Assembly: GCF_964204645.1 (NCBI RefSeq)
Contig: NC_134026.1
Coordinates: forward strand, 25,378,650-25,442,649
Source of the DNA: Tubulanus polymorphus
Lineage: Eukaryota; Nemertea; Palaeonemertea; Tubulaniformes; Tubulanidae
Direction: 5' to 3'
DNA: 64,000 nucleotides
Below, piece by piece: positions 53,601 to 64,000 of this stretch (its first letter is position 1; each line of letters begins with the position of its first letter). The notes beneath the pieces were generated by a model that had not been told where the DNA came from, searched no databases, and was given only the letters and a program-made list of their open reading frames with translations. The position numbers were made by a program, and so were the translations under genes.

Positions 53601-56600
53601 GTTGAACGTTGTATGATGTTTCACAATGACGCAATTATTGCCAACAGCGACCACTAAGAATCGAGACTAGAGTGATGGAAGTCACGCCAGAACTTCGACC
53701 TTTCGTAGAAAAATCCCCAATTTAGATCAGGGAATTGATGTCCGCAAACGTCCATAAATATGTCGTGGTCCAGAGGGGAATGATATTGAAATTAGGCCTG
53801 TATCGTATGGAAAACTAGCGGTCGGCATTCTTATCGAACCGATTGTCTAATGTACCGCTTTTAAACGAGGATTACCATTCGGTATCAGTTTAATTACGAC
53901 GGGAATGGTCCTGTAAAGCCCCAATGACAGCTAATCCCACCAGCTAAATGGAATTCCTCGTTCTCGTACTACCACCAGTCGAAGTATCACGCCGCGTAAA
54001 TTGCTGTAAATCGAAATCATCCGCCATGAAAAAATCCTTTATACACAAATCCAACGGCATCTAAAATATCCGATAGAACCGTGTTCAGGAACGGAGCCCT
54101 CTAATGGAATTTGCGTATTCGATCAGAGTTGAGTTGAATGTGAAATAAGTGAGAAGAATATAACATAGTAAAGCAGAATATTTGGCGTTTGGTACTTTTT
54201 ATATGATTTGTTCGATTCGATCTTCTCTATCGTCACCGCGGAGAACACGTGACGCTCCCAACGTCTGAAAGAAAAATCTATTTGTGTCACAAGAAATTGT
54301 ACTTGAAAAAGACTTGGCTAAATATAATCATGTTGAAATTCTAGGAGTGTAATCGAATACGACCACGAAGGAACTCTCGGGAAAACGACTAATGATAAAG
54401 TCATCAATGGACATGTTCGCTATAGTAAACCATCCACATCAAAAATCTCATATTCACATCAGTGATACATGTAATTCTAGATCTTTTCTATAAATTGTGA
54501 TTTATTCATTTGCTAAAGAGCATATGGCGACTGCTCACCAGAAAACCGATTGTTCGTTTTTATAGCCACATATATATTTCTAGCAGTTTCATAACATTTC
54601 GAAGAAAGAAATCACAATGAGCTGAACATTTTTGAATGATTTTCAATGGTTCGCGCCTAACAATTTCTTCTATCGAAAATTCTATACGAGGGTTGACTTT
54701 TCGAACTTTCAAAATGAAGTTAAAAACGCAACGGCTAACGGAGTGAATCGAGATGCATTTTTTTCGAGTTAATGATGTCATATACTTTATCCGATTGAAT
54801 TATCCACGCCTTCGTTTGTCATCGTTAGTCTTAATTAGACGAATGTTCAAAATGCAAAATACGTTCAACACTGTAGCGCGGCACCTAATTTTAACTCATT
54901 AATGTAATTTTAATGTTCATTCGAGCAATAAAGCCTCTGATGGCTCGGCTTAACGACGCAATTTCATCCGGAGTCTTAATACACTTTATTCAGATCGAAT
55001 TCTATAGACACAGTTCACCAAGCAATATTGACTGGAGAGAACTTTGAGATCCAGGTAAGCAAGCAACCGCAAACAAAGGACGAACTCGATAAGAAATGCT
55101 GCTTAGTTCCTTACGTTACCGCGTCTCAAAGCAAGCGTATTCGTAATACATAGATTGACCCCTGGCGGTGGCATATCATAACGACCACATTTTTGAAGGA
55201 ATGGCGACACCGCCTTGAGATGATACAAAACAACATCAGTTAAGATATTGTGTGAGGCTGTGTTTGCCTCCGCTAAACCGTCATTATAACTATGTAGGAG
55301 GCGTTTGATGCGTGCAAAGACTAACCCCGGGATTACTACTGACAGATTGACAGTAATGATGTTACTGAACACTTACTGAGATTCGATGTACCGTAGAGAG
55401 GAAGATTTGCTCATTAAGCTCTAGCGACGTGTGCATCGGTAAGAATCCCAACAACGATATACCGTCGGAATGCTATTTTCTTCGCAATTCCGCCTCTCCC
55501 TAGTCTCATTTCTCTACTGAGATGACGTTATAAATCATCGGCAAACAAGGAGCTGATTACATGGGTATTTTTCGTAATGTGCTCATCATTTATATATCGA
55601 TGAATAAATGACGTTACGTTTCAAAACTTCTTTTCACTCTATTGCTGCGATCAAATTATAACATCAACTACATTATACAAGGCGTTTGTTTATTCTTATC
55701 ATCCATCGGTTTGATAATCAATTTCTAATGTGGAATCGGGGGAAAATTGTGGCAAAGATTGCTTCTTCATAAAATATGCAAACATCTATCAATGGTAGAT
55801 TTTGAATTCAGATACCGAAACGATGGCGTAGGCAGCTTACAGATCTTATTGTCAAAACATAACAAGAATGTTTCCGCTTTTGGTGGATTATTATCTCAGT
55901 GTTCGCTATGTTCATCTGTCTACACCGTCGAGAATGTCACTGTCTATCTTGAATGCGTTACAGGAAAGAATCATTCGCCCGGAGCGGAGAAAAATCCATA
56001 AATATCTGATAAAAAGAATGAGAGATCTTCACCTCGTTTAAGTCTGTAACTTACCTCAGCTCGATGAGCTGCCAGAGGCGGTGTTTAACCCTCGCATGAC
56101 GCACAGATGAAAGAGCTACTGTAGCGAGTATACGGAAGCGTACACCGCGAGAACCGGAGACTTCTCAGGCGGGAACTGTGTGTTTTGTCACGGCATAAGA
56201 AACAGATATCAATTATCCATAAAAGGAACGAAGAAGCCGAAGGCGAACGGTCGAATTGATAGGAAAGCTCCATACGTGTTCTCAATTAGACCTTTATTTT
56301 CGCTAGCACTAAATTGAGGCGGTTGAAATTGCTTCGATGCTTTATCAAGAAATCTCACCGATTTCATTTGTAAACGGATTAAGCCCGTCTATAGAATAAT
56401 GATTTGGCACCCCATCTATAAGATCTTGGACATCTATTCTATGCGACACATATCGACGATATGAGTAGGCCTAATCCCAAAATCAATTTTCCGTGTACTT
56501 GTACTTAAACCAGCTCCAGCAAATACATGAGTATCACTTGAGCAATAAATATACGACTTAAAGTAATTGACAGTTTGGTAAGCAATGTTGGAGTTCATGC

Positions 56601-59600
56601 TTCGAATGGAATGAAAAATCCAAAACACCATAGCAATCCCATGAGGACAAGAATAAAAGAAATGAAAAAACAAGAACCAACAGATCAAATATAAAATAAC
56701 AACATAAGTCACTTAATCAATTTTTTTCTTTTTACCGAACTCGCGCCAGTGAATGACGCGAGCCTTTACGAAAACGTTGCCGCAATCATTTTAATTACAA
56801 AAATAATTCAACATAATTAACACAATCGTTATAAATACAAATCATCAAATGCGATACATAATATATGAATGCAGATATATAAATTTATACATAAAAATTA
56901 AATGTCACAGCTGCTTATTGATGATGAAAATAATATCGAGGTTTCACACACGACGCCATTACTGATCACTAGTATCAAATGTAAAAATGGCTGCTTACAA
57001 AATGTATCTTGTCACTGTCAATCAACGCAATAATAACGTCTAGCACAAAATGAAGATGAGTAGTTTAAGGTACCTACTAAAAGATGCTGCGACCTTTTGC
57101 GTATATCCATCAGCTAATGTTGGTATGAATATATCCATCCTGGGATCAATATGGAGTCAGTGTCCTTCGTCGTGCGTGACGTGTCTTTCGTGAGAGCGTC
57201 GCACACCGCTGAAAACCGGTACTAAATTCGGGCCTCACGGGGATTTGGGTGGTACGAAAATAGCTGCATACCGCACTCCGTCACCACGTTTCGTACAAAT
57301 GCGATGAATTATGCAAAATCATGTTGATCACCTGATTATGTGTGGCGACAGCGAGTTGAGTCAGTGTTGATTGACTATCTGTTGTTGTTATACATCGTGG
57401 AAGCCGGTTCCATACACGGGTCCGAACGGCGATACATCATCGGTCGTTGAATTCGGATTAGGGAAGGGAAATATCGGATACGCTGCATCATCGCCGTAGA
57501 AGAATATTCATTTCGTCGTAGTTTTTACTTTTCGTTCATTGATCACCGGCAATGGACGAATGCGAGCTCAGAAACAGCGCTGAATACATCTCGCATTCAA
57601 CATACCCATTAGCGAATTATGAAACCATTTTAGTCCGTTGAATAAAACCTGTATTTTGAAGCTAGAAATAGCTTTCGAATTATTGTTCAGGTATTAGCTG
57701 ATCGAGATTACCCATTTGGTTATAATGTCAAACAGCCACTGACAAATAAGTTTAACGGTGGCATTTCAGCTGTATTCCCATCTCTCTGAAAGTATTAGCG
57801 GTTATACATAATGTAATGTATGATGTATATAAGTGATTACATTTTTTTTTCGTGCTTGTCTAGACTGATCGGCTTGAGACCCATCGGAGGAAAAGTACAG
57901 GAACACTGGCAATAAGATTAATGTTATGTCGATAAATGTATATAGGCCTACTCAAATGGTCGAACTGAAGAAAAAATCTCATAACAGGAAACGGGAGTAG
58001 CTTTGCGTGAACCTATATGATTTCGCTTTTCTGGGTTGACAGTGGTTGAGTAGAATTGTATCTGAATTATCAAAATCTGGTCAAACGGATATTTGACACG
58101 CGGATAAAGCCTGTGCCGAATAATGACTGATTACTATCGAACCTTTGAATACTTGTTATGTATTCGAGAAGCAGACTTCATTAGCCTTCTCGAATTGAAA
58201 TTGCCCCATTGATCTGTGGATGAAATCAATCATTTGTCACTGACCTCTCTCCACTGGCAAAGGCAACGCCGAGAGCCACGACCATGGCGGAGTCCACTTA
58301 CTCGCATTCGCAGCAACTTAATCGGATTGGCTTTAATGGCCACTTCAGCCTGAAAATCCAGAAATAAAATTACTTTGGTAAATGGCTGACTATCAAATTA
58401 GACCGAACCACCGCTGCAATTCAATCTTCGGGGACTGGCGAATTAAGACTATTTGTAGTCTGTGCATTGCGCTGACGACCGTCCTGGGAATTAACCGAAT
58501 ATGCATAGACATATATAACATGCTTTGTGCAGCGTTCCGGATTCAGTATTCTGAATTAGAATTCTAGAGAATCAATCTTAGCCTTGATTTTTTCAACCGC
58601 TTAGAGACTTATGTTCGAAATAGTGAATGTTTCATGCAAACGCGTAATGTACGGCTGGTTTCTAAGTTTAGAAAAACGTAAATGAAAATTGATGATACAT
58701 ATCTAAATATCTCCGTAAATAATTACCCAAAATTTATATCGGGAGGAAATTGAAAAAAATATCTTCTGAAAGTCGGAAAACAATCAAGATAGGAGTATGT
58801 GAGTATAAAGCTCCATCTCTCTTCCGGCTGGGTAGATTTGAAAACTGCATATCAGAGTATCACAAATCTCCCAAGATATCGAAATTCGATCCTTTTATAC
58901 GAAGCACGCAGAAAATATTGCCGCACCAACAACGCTCTTCAAGCCGAGCGAGGCGCACGACGCACTTGATTGATTTTATTCTTATTTGATCAAATTGGAG
59001 CCGAGCTGGGAGGCAAAAGACGACGAGAGGCGCATACGCAATCAATGGTTATTTGATTAAAGCGGCCGAGCGTCCTCAGACGACAGCGCTATGCATGCTG
59101 GGTAACCGACGACACAGCAGCCAGCTGCGTCACGTGGTGTGTATGAAATCGCAGCAAAACGCGAAGGTTAATTAAGATGTCAGTTTTAGCCACCGCCAGT
59201 CGATATCACCCTCGACATCCGTAATTACACGACAAGCCCGCCAGTCTTGTGATAACATTTATGTAAGATTGAAATTTGATGTGACGCGAAATTATCTCCA
59301 GCAGCTATATCGCAAAACGTAGTTTTTTTCGTTTTTCCCGAGATTTGACGTACGTAGAACTAGAATATGACTTATTTCCATGGTTATTTTTTGTCTCTTT
59401 CAGAATGGGAAAAGATTAGAAAATCCTTCCCTGATCATTAGTTGGAGATTGTGATACACGCATATGGTATATACGCTACCTTTACGCTTATCCCCGGCGA
59501 TAATATGGAAAGCTGAAACCAATACATATACACTACGAAATTACAAACCATTGGCAAATATCTGCATGCTTTTCAATTAACTTGGGCTTAGGAGCGCGTG

Positions 59601-62490
59601 GGTATGATATGATTTTATCTGTCAAGTCCGACACCACACCGCAGGCTTGATGTAATTGGCATGTTATGCATAGCTGTCAAAGCCATCCTGAATCTTGATT
59701 ATAAGCGGCCAGAGCTATAAACGAATACCTTTTTCAACTGCTGCCATCTTACGATAGATGTGATGTACTTCATGAAGCGCCAGAATGCAAACGAATGAAA
59801 GCCAGACGACAGCACAAATCGGGATGCCCATTGCCAGCAGTGGTTTGGCTTTTCGAATAATCTGAAAAAAACTAGAATCGAACCACAGTCGACTGGCATT
59901 ACAACAAGATGAGGGCTTATTTTGTAATCGGAAGACATTACTCGTTGGACTGTCCGATTTTAAGACGTTAACGATGTCATTTAAGATCGCCTTTCGGACC
60001 TGTCGAGTAATCCGAACCATAAACAGCCCCGGAAGCACGATTGCTGTCGGATTTTGGGATTAAAGGCAACTAAGAATGCCTTGTCGATACGGCTCAGCAT
60101 GTCTGGAGCATGCCCTTCACACCACCCCAATGCATCGCGTCGCATTAGCCACATTGCATCAGGACCTGTCATCCGAACACTTGGCAATCTTCAACCGCGA
60201 TTTATTTATATGCTTGCCCCACACCACTCAGCTCGTTGTCAAGAATACGCCGTCGTAATGAAACTGGGTGAAAATGGACGCCAATGCAAATAAATCACCG
60301 ACTTGCGCAATATATACTCGTTTTGTCGAAGCCGATATTTCCTCCAAACTATTATTGATCCGGTACTTTGTCGACAGAAAGGGTAATGGGAAATCTGCAT
60401 AAACAAAATTAGTGATATCAACCAAACAGCAAACTATGAAATGATGTGGCACGCATACAAATTCGCGTCAACTCAGATCTGTCTTGGGTTTGACGTCACA
60501 ACGAGTTTTTCGTCGTGATATTCTCGACTACGGTAGACTCTTTTGGAAGACGTAAACAAAAAAAACAAAAAAGAAACATCTCGGTAAAAATCATTTCAAA
60601 GCCTATAAAGTGACACAATTATTAATAACGTTGTGTCAAATGTTCGTTTCGAAGTATCACAGCATGATTAACTGGCCAAAAACCAACTACTGACATTGGC
60701 CTTAGGAAAATCCCTGAGATGATAATAACGACGTCGTTAGCGTACACACCAGTTTTCTCTTGCCGGTAACGGCTAATAAATCGGGGAATATTCTTTCGCC
60801 AGACAAATCTCAGCAGTTGCCAACATGTTCTGCAAGTCTGCGTCAGTCGACAGAAAACCAGCCCATAAATAACGACATCAATGCAATTGGACATTCAGCT
60901 CTCGAAGGTTCGGTCACAGTTGGGCGCTCACTGGCAAATAACGAATATCAAATAAGTACAGCGGGGAATGGAAAAGGTTAATGGCTTTTTGGTCCTTTTT
61001 GGCGAAGTAAGTTTAATTCGCTTCTGCTAGTTACAAAGTGTGCATACTGAGCATTAGTAATCAGAATATTGTGAGCAACTAGCGCAGTAAAAGTGGCGGG
61101 ATAATTAACATCATTAAATAATACGTCGGAGCAACAAAATGCGTGCTGTGTATGTAGAGGACAGGCGTTATCGCAGTGGAATATATTTACGTGCTTTTTC
61201 TCGTAATGCGAATTGTACGGTCAACCCAAGTCACGATCCTCAGTTCCCATCGACGCCCCTAGGGTTTGTCTCAGGAAAAATCGTTTGTTACGCTGCAAAA
61301 CCGTGTGATTGTTTAATATCAAGTGACATTAATAACTTGCTTGGCTGGATGACACTGATATCAAACAAATCACAAAATTGCACAGTACGTCTCATCAGAA
61401 CGCGCACTGACTCACGTTTCAAAGATTACATCATTGACCTGTTATTAATTGGTCTAAACCATCGCTGAAAATGAACAGTCAATTTCACAGTGTATGCAGA
61501 TCGATGCCGTAATTTGTCAGTTACGCCACAAAGCGCGACCACAATAGGTGGTAATTATGTTAGACGCCAGGTTCTTTAGCTTCAGTAATCGACAAAAATA
61601 TGGAAGGAAATAAACATATGCCACTAGTAATGAGAAATATGCCCGAACCTGATTAACTGCTTGGCTCGCTTGGACACAGATTAGGCGTTTGTCTTTAAGA
61701 ACCTGTGATCGATGTAATTTTTGTATTTTAGGGAAAGATAATTACACAACTCTTTTCCCTGATTCATACGAATAAATTAAATGAGAGATCGAGTAGTCTG
61801 GGGTTGGGTAATTAATCACTACTTCAGAACTCTGCCAGTGTTTTGTCAACAAACAGTGGGACTGCGGGCCCGGAGAACGACGTCAAATCCATCATCAGAT
61901 TTTTCTTAAATATTTACACATATTTCAAGTAGAGTGCGTGTGCAGCAATGCGGCATGTCGTGTACAAATATGCTGAATGTTTATAACGCTTAGTGGCCGC
62001 AAAAAACTAATCGACGCAGGAAAAAGTAGTGGACCGGGGCTGGAAAGTCGACATAATGATTGACTTTCATTGAGTTTAGTTTCGTAGCCACAGTGCCCTC
62101 TACATGAGATCTTGTTAGCTGAAACAAGAACATTTATTGACGCCTTGAAAAATAGTACATATATTATGTAATATTAATGATCAATGAAGTTATTTTGGAT
62201 TTTAATGTATTGAGAATTGAATCGAATTGCCCGGTTACCAGTCAACCCCGATATAGATGACGTAGTGCACATCCTCTCAAAAATAATTATCAACATTTAT
62301 CAAAAATAAGAAAAGAGTCATAGAATATATTTGTTACAAAATAAGCGCCAAAATTCACGATTGTAATTGTTATTTCGAAACGCCAATATTGATGACGTAG
62401 TGCACATCGACTACTGACACACTTAAATAACGCGTACTAGGTATCACTGTTAAACATTAAACATTATCGCAACGGATTTTACGACGTCAG
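50691..62490. other. unassigned DNA, no gene established
   Basis: About 11.8 kb without a secure gene or large repeat. Minus-strand open frames at 59715-60894 include one with a hydrophobic stretch (ICAVVWLSFVCILALHEVHH) and one after a good acceptor (ttttgtttatgcag, near 60397), but overlapping frames look equally open and no joined gene could be built. A plus-strand frame at 60760-60981 is Asn/Ser-rich and unrecognised. Confidence 0.5.
62256..62408. repeat. 18-bp direct repeat pair, 135 bp apart
   Basis: GATGACGTAGTGCACATC occurs at 62256-62273 and again, identical, at 62391-62408. It includes a CRE-like TGACGTA and the palindrome GTGCAC. Two exact 18-mers so close are unlikely by chance. 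They could be paired regulatory sites or the ends of a small duplicated or inserted segment. Confidence 0.7.
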
Positions 62491-62652
62491 AAACACTGAT
62501 GGTTTCGTGGACGGCTAACAAGACTGAATATTCTGGCAAACCTGGGCTCGGTTCCACAGGGTTCATTTCTAAGTATATGTTTGATCCAAAAGTCAAAGTC
62601 GAATCCACAAAATATGGATTCCTGAAGCTGAATGTTGTTGCAATCAATGAAG
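62491..62652 (+). CDS. candidate exon, possible CUB-domain end
   Basis: Following cgacgtcag, an open frame reads TLMVSWTANKTEYSG, then GSTGFISKYMF and more, up to a possible donor GTGATA at 62651 or to TAG at 62669-62671. The spacing of a hydrophobic strand (LMVSW), a short loop and GF-x-x-x-Y resembles the last strands of a CUB domain, an extracellular module. About 66% of codons start with a purine. The acceptor lacks a strong pyrimidine tract, and no CUB cysteines are visible in this exon. The family call is tentative. Confidence 0.25.
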
Positions 62653-62990
62653 TGATATCAGCCCTAGGCTAGTAGGTCTACATCTTTTTATAATATTGCG
62701 AAAGCTCTTGTATGTCGATAAAAACAATAACTGTACATATATTGCTTCCCATCTATCATCAACAGACCTCCCATAGTAGAGTTCAATGTGAGGTAACCCT
62801 AAGTGTCCCATCTACTGTTATAACGTCCGGCAAAATATACATTTGTTGGCTCTGTATCGGTGGCAATAAGTATGGCTATAAATTCCGGAAACTGTCTCTG
62901 CCATGCAAGGGTGGATGAATATCTGAGCATCGTCCCAAATGAATTTTTTATAATTTTTTCGTCGGCAATGCTAATGCGATATATTACATT

Positions 62991-63352
62991 GTGGTGAAGT
63001 GTTTCTGGTTGAAATCGAAGGATACAATTTTTGCAAGTAGCATAACATATAATCCACTAAAACTCTCGATTTATGTCCGATTGTTCAGAAACGATCAATT
63101 TTCATGTGAGTCGATTGTTGTGGCGAAGATTGACAGTTCTACAGATAAGTCTTATCTAACGCTAGGAAATAGTAACCCCTTTGACAAAATGATGAAGAAT
63201 TCGATAAATCAAATCGAAATTACAGCTCGGATTCACTCATATTCTATATCCCACGCACTCCACATAATGGATGCTGAACGCACACGCAAGGTGTGGATTG
63301 AGCACGTTCTATTCGTTGAGCTCATCACTATGGTGGCTGATAAGAAATTTGG
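62991..63352 (+). CDS. candidate exon of an unknown gene
   Basis: One of the longest open stretches in the window, about 121 codons here and open for some 138 codons stop to stop. It ends at TTTGG followed by GTAAAA, a usable donor (exon end 63352), just before the in-frame TAA. About 62% of codons start with a purine. Segments include PLKLSIYVRLFRNDQFSCES and KVWIEHVLFVELITMVADKK. No convincing acceptor was found and I do not recognise the protein. It lies 340 bases after the CUB-like stretch on the same strand, so the two could belong together. Confidence 0.25.
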
Positions 63353-64000
63353 GTAAAACTATTCAACGCAAACTATTCTTTGCAATGGATAAATTTCGTA
63401 ATTATCTTTTTTTTCTCGCCAAACTGCGCTTCTTCGAATTCTGAAATATTCAGGAAGCTTCCCGCTTAGAGAAGGCTATCATCAATCATATCTCAGTTCT
63501 GAGAATTCTAAATGAAAAGTAGTTAATCATTGAAATAGTGTCTATTTGATGGCCATTTAGATGGATATTACATGTTTACCCTGTGACTCACATAACATTA
63601 ACACTGTCTGCATGGTGGTAGTGTATCCTCGAGTTTTTTTAATGGCGTGAAGGTCTATTTGTAAATGGCATCATGATGAGAACGGAACGGGTAAACCTAA
63701 TGCTGACGAAGTCACAGTGTCTATTAAAAAGTGAAGGACGATTGTAAACTAATAACCGTGAGACCAACAATTATCTTCTAGACTCTACGCATGTGAAAGC
63801 ACAAGTGTTGAGAACTACTGAAATATTGTGGTCATCATTCAGAGCACCAGCGTAGAGATCTACGTAAATCACAAAAATAAAACTTTTCAATTATCAATTT
63901 CCTGATATCCACGCTGACGTCTTGTTAAACTTTGAACATTTTTCGTATTTCTTAATGACATGATTGAATATTCTGAACAGGATCTTCGTATCCATCAGCT
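63353..64000. other. unassigned DNA, nothing recognised
   Basis: AT-rich sequence to the end of the window. No exon, repeat or RNA gene is visible. Confidence 0.5.

Noticed and set aside
59715-60894. Chain of minus-strand open frames with a hydrophobic segment
   Set aside because: Overlapping frames look equally open, no consistent phase links the pieces, and no family is recognised. One good acceptor near 60397 is not enough.

Overview
The window looks like nuclear DNA from a bilaterian invertebrate with large introns and sparse genes. It is AT-rich, has no operons, and carries many microsatellites and decayed repeats. Its one secure gene is the 3' end of an ELAV/Hu-family neuronal RNA-binding protein on the + strand. 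The clade cannot be fixed from this. The RRM3 sequence is of the invertebrate ELAV type, close to that of insect and lophotrochozoan members.

Region 1 (1-5766) is the ELAV tail. The last coding exon (5448-5766) encodes the end of the RRM2-RRM3 hinge and the whole of RRM3. The upstream exons for RRM1 and RRM2 lie outside the window. The intronic DNA before it holds two candidate hinge exons. One, at 4202-4255, has 54 nt. The other, at 2393-2494, has 102 nt, or 18 nt if an internal donor is used. Both have good splice sites, both stay open, and both have lengths divisible by three in the phase the last exon needs. The 2393 exon is recognisably a diverged copy of the start of the RRM3 exon: at its 5' end it encodes FSPLEG against FSPFEG, and all five nucleotide differences in the first 18 bases fall at third codon positions. 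Alternative hinge exons are known to control nuclear localisation in other ELAV/Hu proteins, so this cluster is the most interesting part of the window.

Region 2 (5767 to about 11530) is a T-rich stretch with many simple repeats. It fits a long neuronal-type ELAV 3' UTR. There is a good proximal poly(A) signal just after the stop codon and a plausible distal one near 11506.

Region 3 (about 11531-64000) is mostly unassigned DNA. It holds a 166-bp tandem duplication, a 194-bp palindromic MITE-like element, a GC-rich hairpin made of degenerate 8-bp repeats, a diverged repeat of about 280 bp, and tRNA-like SINE relics. Four short stretches look like single exons of unknown genes (minus strand near 31.5 kb; plus strand near 48.4, 62.6 and 63.2 kb). 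They rest only on splice-like borders, an open frame and purine-first codon bias, and are held at low confidence. Most short open frames elsewhere look like chance.
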